From DATCIH01 sp036507955 (GTDB lineage: Bacteria > Bacillota > Clostridia > Clostridiales > Clostridiaceae), in contig DATCIH010000071.1 of assembly GCA_036507955.1 (NCBI GenBank), forward strand, positions 1-53,158: 53,158 bases of DNA, read 5' to 3'. Each line of letters begins with the position of its first letter. The stretch's first letter is position 1. A program made the position numbers and the translations under genes. This document shows, one piece after another, positions 34,923 through 43,437 of this stretch. Below the pieces are notes generated by a model. The model worked only from the letters and a program-made list of their open reading frames with translations, made no database searches and had not been told where the DNA came from.

Positions 34923-35345
34923 ATGTTTTATTTATTGCTTGTACCGGCTATAATAATTTTGGATCAATCTATTAAATATATAATTAATTCCAAAATCCAT
35001 ATTAGAACTTCAATTCCTGTTTTCAAAAAAGTATTTTATATTACTCATTACGAAAATACTGGTATGGCATTAAGCTTTTTTGAAAACAAAGGATATATAT
35101 TTATGCCAATTATGATCATACTTCTATTTATCGTAGTGTATTTTTTCTTTACTTCTCAGAGCTTTTTAATAAAGTTATCCTTGTCCTTCATTTTAGCAGG
35201 TGGCACAGGAAATCTTTTAGATAGACTACTTAAAGGCAGTGTTACAGATTTCGTAGAAATCCACCTAGGGTCCTTTTTGCTTCCAATCTTTAACATAGCT
35301 GACATGTTTATTTTTGTTGGAACTATAATTTTAGTTTTAAACTAG
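34923..35345 (+). CDS. Signal peptidase II-like protein (LspA family)
   Basis: The 140-residue protein has four membrane spans and the family motifs: ILDQSIKYII, the NTGMALSFF segment, GNLLDRLLKGSVTDFVEIHL and FNIADMFIFVG. The two catalytic aspartates should be D109 and D127. LspA cleaves lipoprotein signal peptides after lipid attachment. It is slightly short at the C-terminus, and no rluD-type neighbour is present as in standard lspA loci, so it may be a second, accessory copy (inference). AAGGAGAG precedes the ATG. Confidence 0.85.
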   Translation: MFYLLLVPAIIILDQSIKYIINSKIHIRTSIPVFKKVFYITHYENTGMALSFFENKGYIFMPIMIILLFIVVYFFFTSQSFLIKLSLSFILAGGTGNLLDRLLKGSVTDFVEIHLGSFLLPIFNIADMFIFVGTIILVLN

Positions 35346-35353
35346 TATAAAAT

Positions 35354-35383
35354 ATAAAAGCCCAGTGGAAGCTGAGCTTTTAT
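35354..35383. terminator. Terminator between the LspA-like and SDR genes
   Basis: ATAAAAGCCCAG (35354-35365) pairs imperfectly with CTGAGCTTTTAT (35372-35383). It can work in both directions. Confidence 0.6.
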
Positions 35384-35407
35384 AGAAAGTTCTTATACGT
35401 TAAATAT

Positions 35408-36145
35408 TTATGCTTCTATGGTCTCTGCCTTTACAACAGCAGCTTCCAAAGTCATCCCTGTAAAATATTGTGCATTTAAAAATCTACCACTTTTCTTATC
35501 ATCTACAAAAGCACCTACTGTTATTCCTGGAATACAGCTTTCCACTGCATTAGGAGCCTTAGGTCCACCTAAATCGGTTCTGCACCAACCTGGATCGGTT
35601 AAATTGATCATTACATCCGTTCCCTCAAGTCTTGAGCCCAAATCCCTTGTAAATTTATCAAGAGCTGCTTTGCTTGATGAATAGCCTGCCTGCTCTGGTT
35701 CATTTCTAATACCACTAGTGGTATTTATGACACGCCCAAAGCCACGCTCTATCATCTTAGGAATCAACCTATAACAAATAGTTGTCACTGCGATGACATT
35801 TATTCTAAAGCTCATATCAAAATCTTCAATTGGAGTTTTCCAGTAATCTGTCCTATAACCTATTTGCACTGCAGCATCATTGAAAACAATATCTACTGGT
35901 TTTCCTTTAGCTTCAATTTCATCCAGCATAGAAACAACTTCCAGATGGTTAGCAAGTTCTGCCTTTACACAATAGGCTTCAACACCAAGTGCTTTAACCT
36001 CTGCTTCTACCTTTTTTGTATGCTCTAAATTTCTACTCTGTAAAATAAGATTGCAACCTTGTTTAGCCATAAAAATTGCTATCTGATACCCTACCCCTCT
36101 GCTTGCCCCTGTTATTAGTGCCCATTTTCCTTTTACATCTACCAT
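35408..36145 (-). CDS. Short-chain dehydrogenase/reductase (SDR)
   Basis: The 245-residue protein is a classical SDR: the cofactor loop is TGASRGVGYQIA, NDAAVQIGY replaces the usual NAG, and the catalytic Ser/Tyr/Lys are seen in NTTSGIRNEPEQAGYSSSKA. Arg in the first turn (SRNLEH) favours NADP. The substrate is unknown. The start is 36145, with AGGAG 8 nt upstream. It is divergent from an AraC-type gene that probably controls it. Confidence 0.88.
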   Translation of the reverse strand: MVDVKGKWALITGASRGVGYQIAIFMAKQGCNLILQSRNLEHTKKVEAEVKALGVEAYCVKAELANHLEVVSMLDEIEAKGKPVDIVFNDAAVQIGYRTDYWKTPIEDFDMSFRINVIAVTTICYRLIPKMIERGFGRVINTTSGIRNEPEQAGYSSSKAALDKFTRDLGSRLEGTDVMINLTDPGWCRTDLGGPKAPNAVESCIPGITVGAFVDDKKSGRFLNAQYFTGMTLEAAVVKAETIEA

Positions 36146-36221
36146 ATCAAAATCTCCTTTATTCATTATGTATAATGATTTTAACCTTATCCTTACATAA
36201 TACTATACGTCTATTGTTAGC

Positions 36222-36252
36222 TTGTCAATAATATGATATTATCATATATAAT
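36222..36252 (+). promoter_or_regulatory. Promoter with embedded palindrome, SDR/araC intergenic
   Basis: TTGTCA (36222-36227) and TATATA (36245-36250) are 17 nt apart. The perfect palindrome ATATGATATTATCATAT (36231-36247) fills the spacer. It could be an operator for autoregulation, although AraC-type proteins usually bind direct repeats. Confidence 0.45.
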
Positions 36253-36277
36253 GATATTAACCTGTAGAGGAGTATTT

Positions 36278-37096
36278 ATGAATACAGCATTTTATCCTAT
36301 TAATAATGAAGAAAATGGATTACCCTTTGTTGTTAGTGGTATTGGAACACATGAAAACCAATGTCATATTGTAAGAAATGAAGGCTATAACCTTCATCAA
36401 ATTATATTTTGTATAAAGGGTGAAGGACTTCTTAAAACCAACGGGAAAGAATATTGCATAACTGAGGGGACATATTTTTATTTAAAGCCTCTTGAATCTC
36501 ATGAATACTACAAAGTCACTGACTCTTGGGAAACGAATTGGATTCTATTCACAGGAGAAAATATTAATAATAGCTTAATTAAACTTGATTTCTCCTTCTC
36601 AAAAATAGGCTCCTTCCAAAATAGTGACAACATTAGAAATCAATTTAACGATATACTTAATACCCTGAAAAGCTATGATTCTTTCAGAGGCTTCATTGCC
36701 TCAAATCAACTATATAGACTTTTAATTGAACTATATAGATTTTCAAATCAGGAAATAGGCCTAAATTCTACACAAGATACTATTATAATAGAGCCTGTTA
36801 TTAATTATATTAACCTACACTTCTCAGAGGATATTTCCTTAGACTTCCTTGCAACAATTGTAAATGTAACTCCTCAGCATCTTTGCAAAGTATTTAAAAA
36901 GCGTTTGTATATGCGACCCTTTGAATATATTGCAAAAAAAAGAATCCAAGAATCAAAAAAGCTACTAATAAGCGGGAATATGACTATCAAGGACATTGGT
37001 CAAACTGTAGGCTATAAAGATAATAGTTACTTTTGTGCTATGTTTAAAAAGTACGAATCAATTTCCCCCTCAGATTTTAGAGGTTCTATAAAATAG
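36278..37096 (+). CDS. AraC-family transcriptional regulator
   Basis: The 272-residue protein has an N-terminal sensor barrel (EGYNLHQIIFCIKGEGLLKT, GTYFYLKPLESHEYYKV, then WETNWILFTG). The two C-terminal helix-turn-helix motifs are DFLATIVNVTPQHLCKVFKK and IKDIGQTVGYKDNSYFCAMF. The start is 36278 behind GAGGAG; earlier ATG codons lie in the promoter. It is a likely regulator of the divergent SDR gene. Confidence 0.9.
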   Translation: MNTAFYPINNEENGLPFVVSGIGTHENQCHIVRNEGYNLHQIIFCIKGEGLLKTNGKEYCITEGTYFYLKPLESHEYYKVTDSWETNWILFTGENINNSLIKLDFSFSKIGSFQNSDNIRNQFNDILNTLKSYDSFRGFIASNQLYRLLIELYRFSNQEIGLNSTQDTIIIEPVINYINLHFSEDISLDFLATIVNVTPQHLCKVFKKRLYMRPFEYIAKKRIQESKKLLISGNMTIKDIGQTVGYKDNSYFCAMFKKYESISPSDFRGSIK

Positions 37097-37170
37097 CAAT
37101 TTAACTTTATTATTATATCTATAAATAGCATATTATTGAAAAAATTGTATTTAAAAATTGTAAAGCAAAA

Positions 37171-37190
37171 GCCACCTTCGTAAAGGTGGC
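37171..37190 (-). terminator. Terminator of the cold shock gene
   Basis: On the minus strand GCCACCTTTACGAAGGTGGC is followed by TTTTGCTTT. Confidence 0.8.
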
Positions 37191-37239
37191 AATACTTGTA
37201 ATCTAATATAAAGATTTTTAAAACATTAAAAAACTATAT

Positions 37240-37443
37240 TTATATTACTGAAACATCAATTGCTTGAAGTCCCTTAGGTCCTTTTTCTGTTTCGAATTGA
37301 ACTTTTTGTCCTTCTTCAAGGCTTTTTCTTGAATCAGTTCCTTGAATAGCTGATGAATGAACGAAAACATCTTTTTCACCTTCAACTTCGATAAAACCAA
37401 ATCCCTTTTCTGTGTTAAACCATTTTACTGTTCCGATTTTCAT
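37240..37443 (-). CDS. CspA-family cold shock protein
   Basis: The 67-residue protein is a single cold-shock domain: GTVKWFNTEKGFGFIEVEGE contains RNP1 (KGFGFI) and KDVFVHSSAI contains RNP2. It binds single-stranded RNA or DNA and keeps mRNA unfolded. The mRNA leader is only about 65 nt from the promoter at 37515-37543. GGAGG precedes the ATG. Confidence 0.97.
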   Translation of the reverse strand: MKIGTVKWFNTEKGFGFIEVEGEKDVFVHSSAIQGTDSRKSLEEGQKVQFETEKGPKGLQAIDVSVI

Positions 37444-37514
37444 TTATAATCCTCCAACGTCAAAACACCATTTTGTACGATACACTAATTTTGTATCAAC
37501 AGTGTTCAAAAGTT

Positions 37515-37543
37515 AGTATACCACACAATACGGAAATTATCAA
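37515..37543 (-). promoter_or_regulatory. Sigma-A promoter of the cold shock gene
   Basis: On the minus strand TTGATA (37543-37538) and TATACT (37520-37515) are exactly 17 nt apart, both near consensus, about 70-75 nt upstream of the start codon. Confidence 0.75.
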
Positions 37544-37679
37544 ATTTCTTATGAATTTATTATTTTTAATGCGGAGGTGGCCTATACATTGATTTATTGG
37601 TGTTTATATTGATTAATTTGTTTAATTATATTAAGATTAAATAGACAAATGAATTTTATTTGGTTTGGAGATGGAATAT

Positions 37680-37874
37680 ATGAATGGTCAAAGAAGAGCT
37701 GATGTTTATCCCGGTAGAGTGGTAGATATCGTATTAAAGAAAGATCAACCTACGGGTAAATTAACACGTGGTAATGTTAAAGATATTCTCACCAATTCTG
37801 CAAATCATCCCCACGGCATCAAAGTAAGACTAGCGGATGGTCAAATTGGTAGAGTTCAAGAAATCATAAAGTAG
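37680..37874 (+). CDS. ywbE: YwbE-family protein
   Basis: The 64-residue protein matches YwbE end to end: MNGQRRADVYPGRVVDIVLK, then KLTRGNVKDILTNSANHPHG, then IKVRLADGQIGRVQEI. The family is conserved and small, probably an SH3-like nucleic-acid-binding fold; its function is unknown. The start is 37680 rather than the in-frame ATG at 37665, because GGAG lies 9 nt before it and the family begins MNGQ. Confidence 0.9.
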   Translation: MNGQRRADVYPGRVVDIVLKKDQPTGKLTRGNVKDILTNSANHPHGIKVRLADGQIGRVQEIIK

Positions 37875-37926
37875 TGAATGTTTCTACTTTTAAAGGTCTT
37901 GAAAATCCATTGTTTATAATGAACTA

Positions 37927-37952
37927 AAGGGTGGTTGCTAGTAACCACCCTT
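37927..37952 (+). terminator. Terminator after ywbE
   Basis: AAGGGTGGTT (37927-37936) pairs with AACCACCCTT (37943-37952), followed by AATACTTTTT. Confidence 0.8.
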
Positions 37953-38049
37953 AATACTTTTTCTAGTATATGTTAAAATTAATTATATAAAATACTATGT
38001 CATATTTTACAAAGTTAAAGCGTCTAATAGGCAAAAGGAGAGATGATTC

Positions 38050-38457
38050 ATGTTTTTTACTTTACTGCTTATACAAGATCAGAACCCAGATATAGATAGG
38101 CTTATAAATGAGTACTCCAAAAGTCTCACCAGATTGCTGTCAGTGTCTGTAAAAGCTATATGAGAAAGGCTTCCTATAAAGAAATAACCAGTAAACAATA
38201 CATATGCTTAGATTACATCTCAGAGGATCCATTAATGGCTGAATTCCAGAGCGATGACTCTCTTGCTCTACTAAGGCTGTGTTTATGACCTTTCCTTTAA
38301 ATATAGAGAAGTTATACTACTACGCTATTATGAAGAACTAAGTGTTTCAGAAATATCCAAGATACTTAAGAAGAAGGGGAATACCATTTCTGTGCGAATC
38401 AAAAGAGCCCATGAGATGCTTAAAGCATTATTAAAGGAGGATTACGATAATGAGTAA
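38050..38457 (+). pseudogene. ECF-type sigma factor, multiple frameshifts
   Basis: AGGAGAG precedes ATG 38050. The pieces are in sigma order but different frames: QDQNPDIDRLINEYSKSLTR (region-2 start), MRKASYKEITSKQYICLDYI with SEDPLMAEFQSDDSLALLRL, then the region-4 helix-turn-helix LSFKYREVILLRYYEELSVS, EISKILKKKGNTISVRIKRA and HEMLKALLKED. Most of region 2 is deleted. The last frame ends at TAA 38455-38457, overlapping the serpin ATG by 8 nt, as sigma and anti-sigma genes commonly do. Confidence 0.82.
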
Positions 38458-39886
38458 GCTTATTAATTTTAAAAAAATAGCCGATGCAAATTTAGAAAAG
38501 CTAGATTTGTCAAATGCATCTAAGCTTAGATTAAAAAACGAAGTAAAAAAGTCAAGGATGATGTCCTTTAAGACCTTAAGCTTTATAGGTATTCCTGCTG
38601 TAGCAGCCCTTATCGCTTTTATATTAATATTCACAGGTGTATTTTCTCCTAGTAATATATTAAGGGTATCAAAAAAATCTACTCGTCTTAATGTTCCTAA
38701 TACCAGTATTTTTGAAATTTCCGCTAAAAACATTATGAAAGGAATTACCCCTCAAACCGTTTGGACAAAAGCTTTAAGTAATAACTTTATAAAATCCACT
38801 GCTGATTTTTCAATGGACCTATTCAAAGAGGCTTATACTAAAGGTAAAAACTCTCTTATTTCCCCACCCTCTGTATACCTAGCACTAGGTATGACAGCTA
38901 ATGGCTCGGATGGAAATACTTTAAAGCAATTTGAAACCTTACTCGGAAAGTATGGCCTTAATATAAAGGATTTGAATCCTTATTATAAGAGTCTCTCCAG
39001 TGAACTATCTACCATTGACAGTGGCAAACTAAGCATTGGCAATTCTATTTGGTATAATGAAAATGATAATCTTGAAATTAATGGGGAATTTCTCCAGACC
39101 AATGCAGATTATTTTAATGGGGCTGCCTTTAAAGCGGATTTTAATAACCCAGCCACCGTTAACGACATTAACAGCTGGGTAAAACTTAACACAGGAAATA
39201 CTATAGATAAAATCATAGATAAGATAGATAACAACTCAATCCTGTACCTTATAAATACTGTGCTCTTTGATGCTCAGTGGAAAGATACTTATCCCAAGGT
39301 AACTATTTTCAAAGATAATTTTCAACTCTCAAACAAAACAAAAGAATCCATAGATTTTATGCATTCAAATGAATATTGGTATCTAAAGGATGATCAGGTA
39401 GAAGGTTTTATTAAGCCCTACAAAAATGAAAAGTATAGTTTTGTAGCCCTTCTACCTAAGAAAAATGTAAATATAGATAGTTATATTTCCTCTCTCTCAG
39501 GGGAAAGCTTTATAACTCTCTTAAAGAATAAGTCAGATAAGCTGGTAGAAACTGCTCTTCCAAAATTTAAAGCAACGTATAAAATAAACCTAGTGAAGCC
39601 TTTAAAAGATATGGGTCTTAAGGACTGCTTTAATGCTGATAACGCTAACTTTACAAAAATGGGAAGCAGTAATTTAGGAAATATTTTTGTAGGAGATGTG
39701 CTTCATAAGACTTTCATTACAGTTGACGCTGATGGGACAAAGGCTGGAGCTGCTACAGTAGTTGAGATGAGGGACGGAACTGTTTTGAATCCACTTCGCA
39801 TAACACTTAACCGTCCCTTTGCCTATGCAATAATAGATAATGAAACAAGTTTGCCCCTATTTATTGGAACTATGATGAAGCCCTAG
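38450..39886 (+). CDS. Membrane-anchored serpin in the anti-sigma position
   Basis: The 478-residue protein has a basic cytoplasmic N-terminus (1-43: SKLINFKKIADANLEKLDLS, then ASKLRLKNEVKKSRMM), one span (about 44-64) and a complete external serpin domain from about 110. Hallmarks are SLISPPSVYLALGMTANGSD, VLFDAQWKDTY, the hinge DGTKAGAAT (428-436) and LNRPFAYAIIDNET. Counting from G429 places P1-P1' at G443-T444, with R441 close by, so the target protease is uncertain. The reactive loop is 2 residues shorter than in the serpin at 9102. The N-terminus sits where an ECF anti-sigma domain would be, and the gene overlaps the sigma remnant. AAAGGAGG precedes the ATG. Confidence 0.92.
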   Translation: MSKLINFKKIADANLEKLDLSNASKLRLKNEVKKSRMMSFKTLSFIGIPAVAALIAFILIFTGVFSPSNILRVSKKSTRLNVPNTSIFEISAKNIMKGITPQTVWTKALSNNFIKSTADFSMDLFKEAYTKGKNSLISPPSVYLALGMTANGSDGNTLKQFETLLGKYGLNIKDLNPYYKSLSSELSTIDSGKLSIGNSIWYNENDNLEINGEFLQTNADYFNGAAFKADFNNPATVNDINSWVKLNTGNTIDKIIDKIDNNSILYLINTVLFDAQWKDTYPKVTIFKDNFQLSNKTKESIDFMHSNEYWYLKDDQVEGFIKPYKNEKYSFVALLPKKNVNIDSYISSLSGESFITLLKNKSDKLVETALPKFKATYKINLVKPLKDMGLKDCFNADNANFTKMGSSNLGNIFVGDVLHKTFITVDADGTKAGAATVVEMRDGTVLNPLRITLNRPFAYAIIDNETSLPLFIGTMMKP

Positions 39887-39959
39887 CAACGGATATTGAT
39901 GATATTAACTATGAAGAGTATAATTTAGACATAAATTGATTTTGCAAGGGGGCATTTAA

Positions 39960-41099
39960 ATGGATTACACCATTACAAAAGGAAAAGCTGAGGATTATGA
40001 GGATATAATTGATTTTGCCAACTATGTTTTTGGAGTTGACTTTCCATCTTTACTTCCAAAACTATATAAAGATCGTAAAGTCACAGCCCAGTATCATCAT
40101 ATAGTAAAGGAAGATCCTAGAATAAAGGCGATGGTTGGAAGCTTCCCTCTTGGATTAAAAGTATGTGATAATTATTTAAAAGTTGCTGGTATAGGTTCAG
40201 TTTCGGTCCATAAATACTCTAGACATTCTGGCTATATGAAGCTTCTCATGAACAATGCTATTTCTGAAATGAATACCAATAACTGCGATATGGCAGTCCT
40301 TGGCGGACAAAGGCAACGTTATGAATATTGGGGTTTCACCCCCTGTGGCATCAAGATAGAATTAAATTTTAATAGTTCGAATATAAAACATACTCATATA
40401 GTAACAAAAGATAATTATGAATTTATTGAATATAACTTAGGCAACGCAATAGATTTAGATAAGGCTATTAAATTACATGCTTCGCAAATTACGCATGCTA
40501 TAAGAGAAGGGTCGGACTTTATTGATATATGTAGTTCATGGAATAATACCGTCCTTTTTGTTTATATTAACGGAGCTTTCTGCGGCTATATATGTGCAGA
40601 TGAAAAGCACGAAAAGATTAGTGAGATTGTGTTAACAGCTAATGGTAAAATAGATGAGGTTATAACCTCCTTTATGAAGCATTTTACTTTGGAAACTATG
40701 TCCATGGTAATGTACCTACATAGATCTGAAGAATTTATGAAATTAAGCACCCTATGTGAGAGCTATACCCTAAAGGCCTGTTGCAATATATATATTATCA
40801 ATTATATAAATGTTATAAAAGCTTTTATGGATCTGAAGAGTACCAACGCCTCTTTATGTGATGGTACTCTAATAATAGATGTTAAGGAAAAGGGACGATA
40901 TAGAATTGAAGTTAGAGATAGAGATATTTCTGTTAAGGAGACGGAGCTTCCCTATGATATATCTCTATCCCATCTAGAGGCTTCCGCTCTTTTGTTTTCC
41001 CCCTCCAGCTTTATAAATTCGGAATATAAATCTACCAATCCTTTGATAAAAGCATGGTTTCCGCTACCTCTATACTTTGCAGAAATCGATAATCTTTAA
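39960..41099 (+). CDS. GNAT-family acetyltransferase, Eis-like
   Basis: The 379-residue protein has an N-terminal GNAT core (YTITKGKAEDYEDIIDFANY; KVAGIGSVSVHKYSRHSGYM, a modified acetyl-CoA loop; DMAVLGGQRQRYEYWGFTPC) and a second GNAT-like and sterol-carrier-like C-terminal half. That two-part layout is typical of Eis-like acetyltransferases acting on amines. The substrate is unknown. AAGGGGG lies 7 nt upstream. A terminator follows. Confidence 0.82.
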   Translation: MDYTITKGKAEDYEDIIDFANYVFGVDFPSLLPKLYKDRKVTAQYHHIVKEDPRIKAMVGSFPLGLKVCDNYLKVAGIGSVSVHKYSRHSGYMKLLMNNAISEMNTNNCDMAVLGGQRQRYEYWGFTPCGIKIELNFNSSNIKHTHIVTKDNYEFIEYNLGNAIDLDKAIKLHASQITHAIREGSDFIDICSSWNNTVLFVYINGAFCGYICADEKHEKISEIVLTANGKIDEVITSFMKHFTLETMSMVMYLHRSEEFMKLSTLCESYTLKACCNIYIINYINVIKAFMDLKSTNASLCDGTLIIDVKEKGRYRIEVRDRDISVKETELPYDISLSHLEASALLFSPSSFINSEYKSTNPLIKAWFPLPLYFAEIDNL

Positions 41100-41103
41100 A
41101 ACT

Positions 41104-41127
41104 AAGGTATAACGAAAGTTATACCTT
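41104..41127. terminator. Hairpin terminator
   Basis: AAGGTATAAC (41104-41113), loop GAAA, and GTTATACCTT (41118-41127). It lies between convergent genes. Confidence 0.75.
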
Positions 41128-41137
41128 TCCTAATTAC

Positions 41138-41857
41138 TCAATTAATGATGCTGAATATAAAATCCCAATATTTCTTTAATTCTTCACCCTTAAGGTCACA
41201 ATGAGTCATGTTTGGAACTTCATTATATATAATAGAATAATTCTCCTTTTTCATTTTACAAACAAAAACATCTGAATGTTTAAATTTGTTTACAGCTGTA
41301 TCTGCATCACCATGAACTACATAATAGGGTATACGTGGCATACTTTTTACCTGATGAATAGGTGATGCTGACTCCAGCGCTCCCATGAAATCTTGATCAT
41401 AATGTTCAAAGGCACTATAAAGTGTTCTAGGAAGGTCCTCTCTCTCTGCAAGATGAAAAGGCAAATCACAAACAGGGCAATTAGCAGCGCAAGCCCTTGG
41501 TGTCCTTTTTGAATATCTAGTGTAGATTAAAGCACTTAAGCCACCCATACTCCCGCCTGTTGATATTATTGGTATATTACTATCCAAATTATACTTTTCA
41601 AAAATAGCATCGATAATGTCGTCTGTATAATGCACGGCTGTGTCATTCATCCAGCTCCAGGGTCCGTAATATGGAAATATGTAAAGTATACCGAGCTGGG
41701 CACATTTTGATGCAAAAGGTGACCTTTCCTTTATAAACCCATCAAATCCAAGTCCATGAAATTCTAGCACTACTCCTCTAATTGGCTTAGAACAATATTC
41801 CTCATTTGTATAAGCAAATTGATTCAAGTTTTCTCCTGTTATAATGTGATTAATCAT
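41138..41857 (-). CDS. Alpha/beta hydrolase
   Basis: The 239-residue protein fits the prolyl-oligopeptidase-like alpha/beta hydrolase fold. The nucleophile elbow is STGGSMGGLSA, the acid is probably in YYVVHGDADTAVNKF and the His in VPNMTHCDLKG. VLEFHGLGFDGF forms the oxyanion region. There is no signal peptide. The substrate, probably an ester or peptide, is not known. AGGGATTAAA precedes the ATG. Confidence 0.82.
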   Translation of the reverse strand: MINHIITGENLNQFAYTNEEYCSKPIRGVVLEFHGLGFDGFIKERSPFASKCAQLGILYIFPYYGPWSWMNDTAVHYTDDIIDAIFEKYNLDSNIPIISTGGSMGGLSALIYTRYSKRTPRACAANCPVCDLPFHLAEREDLPRTLYSAFEHYDQDFMGALESASPIHQVKSMPRIPYYVVHGDADTAVNKFKHSDVFVCKMKKENYSIIYNEVPNMTHCDLKGEELKKYWDFIFSIIN

Positions 41858-42006
41858 GTTTTAATCCCTCCAAACTATTGAATGTCAAAACTCATTTACA
41901 AAATATTTTTGTTTATATTATACCACTAGAAACTTCATATTTTCTTTGAAAATTATATTAATATTCTGTATAATCTAATAAGGACATAATGAAAAGGTGG
42001 GATAAA

Positions 42007-42525
42007 ATGAATGCATTTTTAACAGTAATACCAATTTTGTTTATTAGGTATGGGCTGTTATATATAATAAACAAAGAAGCACTTAAACGAGCTAGTTTCT
42101 TTGCTCCAGTAATAGGACGTGAAAAAGTAGCATACTGGGTTTATCAAATTGCCACCTTCCTCATTTTATTATATTTATTATTACTAAAAATCGGAACTGA
42201 CTCCGATTGGTTTTACTTAGGTCTGATAATATATTTTTTTGGAATTATTTTATATGGGGTATCTATAATTAATTATGCTAGGCCTAAAATAAGCGGAATA
42301 AATTTAAATGGTTTATATGGAGTATCCCGAAATCCTATGTACATTGCATATTTTATTTATTTCTTAGGATGCGTTGTTCTAACTCAATCCTGGATATTAC
42401 TTGTGTTATTAATAGGTTTTCAAATATCAGCACACTGGATTATCCTTTCAGAGGAAAGATGGTGTATTAAGGAATTCGGAGAGGAATATACAGAATATAT
42501 GAATAAAGTAAGGCGTTATATTTAG
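42007..42525 (+). CDS. Isoprenylcysteine methyltransferase-like membrane protein
   Basis: The 172-residue protein has about five spans. The C-terminal block GLYGVSRNPMYIAYFIYFLG, then EERWCIKEFGEEYTEYMNKV, is the SAM-binding signature of the ICMT/PEMT superfamily. These integral membrane enzymes methylate lipids or prenylated substrates; the bacterial substrate is unknown. The start is 42007 behind AAGGTGGG. Confidence 0.82.
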   Translation: MNAFLTVIPILFIRYGLLYIINKEALKRASFFAPVIGREKVAYWVYQIATFLILLYLLLLKIGTDSDWFYLGLIIYFFGIILYGVSIINYARPKISGINLNGLYGVSRNPMYIAYFIYFLGCVVLTQSWILLVLLIGFQISAHWIILSEERWCIKEFGEEYTEYMNKVRRYI

Positions 42526-42553
42526 CAAGTTATGCTATTTCTTTAAATAAAGA

Positions 42554-42592
42554 AGCTCTCGTCTCCGAAACTCTTTTTCGGAGGTGAGAGCT
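42554..42592. terminator. Bidirectional terminator
   Basis: AGCTCTCGTCTCCGAA pairs with TTCGGAGGTGAGAGCT, with one wobble. It is shared by the ICMT-like and ferritin-like genes. Confidence 0.85.
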
Positions 42593-42597
42593 GTACT

Positions 42598-43086
42598 CTA
42601 TGAATATTTCAATATTAATTCTGTCAAATGTTCAGCATGACCTTTTTCTTCATTGATTATTGAATAGAGCGCAGATCTCACATCATTATATGGAATGATA
42701 GCTAACTGTTGTTCGTAGAGAATTACAGCTTCAAGCTCTCCTTTTATATCTTCTCTTATATTATTTAGTATAAGTTGTTTATCAAAATTAGGTGTAAATG
42801 TCTGCATTGGTGATTTTGCACCTGCTTTATCGCCTATATGTTCTTTATAGCTTTGATATTGAGCTGGGTCATATTTACGAAGCAATGAAATAATCATAGC
42901 ATAGTGTTTTTTTTCATCTCCCATTATGCTATTCCAAGCTACATTTATGTCCTTCATGTTTGAATTTGCTATGTGCTCAGCATACCCATTTATCGCGATA
43001 ATTTCAGCTATTAATATTTCCCTCAATTTATTTGTATCGAGTTTTGGATAACCTTGTGGTTGACCATATCTAGTGGTATAGCTCAT
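42598..43086 (-). CDS. Ferritin-like diiron protein
   Basis: The 162-residue protein is a four-helix bundle with the ligand pattern of rubrerythrin-like proteins: EIIAINGYAEH, GDEKKHYAM, GELEAVILYEQQL and NEEKGHAEHL. Two Glu and two ExxH motifs would bind a diiron centre. It lacks a rubredoxin domain. A role in peroxide defence or iron handling is plausible. The start is ATG 43086, with GGAGAT 4 nt upstream. Confidence 0.82.
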   Translation of the reverse strand: MSYTTRYGQPQGYPKLDTNKLREILIAEIIAINGYAEHIANSNMKDINVAWNSIMGDEKKHYAMIISLLRKYDPAQYQSYKEHIGDKAGAKSPMQTFTPNFDKQLILNNIREDIKGELEAVILYEQQLAIIPYNDVRSALYSIINEEKGHAEHLTELILKYS

Positions 43087-43437
43087 TTATATCTCCAATC
43101 TTAATTATTTTAAACTTACTCAAATTTATTACCATAATATATTATTCATCAGTGTTTACTTATGTTACTATTAATTGAAAACCTTATACATATTTTTTTA
43201 TATAGATTAACAAAACAATTATTGCAAGTAAATACCATATATAATACTGACTACTTTATGGGGAAGTCCGTTTAATCGAAACTTATAACAATGAAAGTGT
43301 TAGAGTAATCCTAGAGGATTTTATTACTTGTGTTATAGATTGAATATATTATAACAATATTGTAAGTTTAAAGGGAAATATGTACAAGGTATAGAATAAA
43401 TAAGTCAACTATGGCAAATTATTTTGGAGGTAGTGAA
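43087..43437. other. Intergenic gap with a possible short remnant
   Basis: The gap is AT-rich. At about 43258-43341 the plus strand has a coding-like stretch without a start (LLYGEVRLIETYNNESVRVI, then LEDFITCVID) ending in TGA. It may be the tail of a lost gene. I see no RNA gene or clear promoter here. Confidence 0.25.

Noticed and set aside
38431..38733. Minus-strand open frame over the start of the second serpin
   Set aside because: It is antisense to the serpin N-terminus, with no ribosome binding site.
43411..43437. Earlier ATG start for the SPFH protein
   Set aside because: GGAGG at about 43425 is inside that extension and correctly spaced for ATG 43438; the family begins MGLINFIKNQ.
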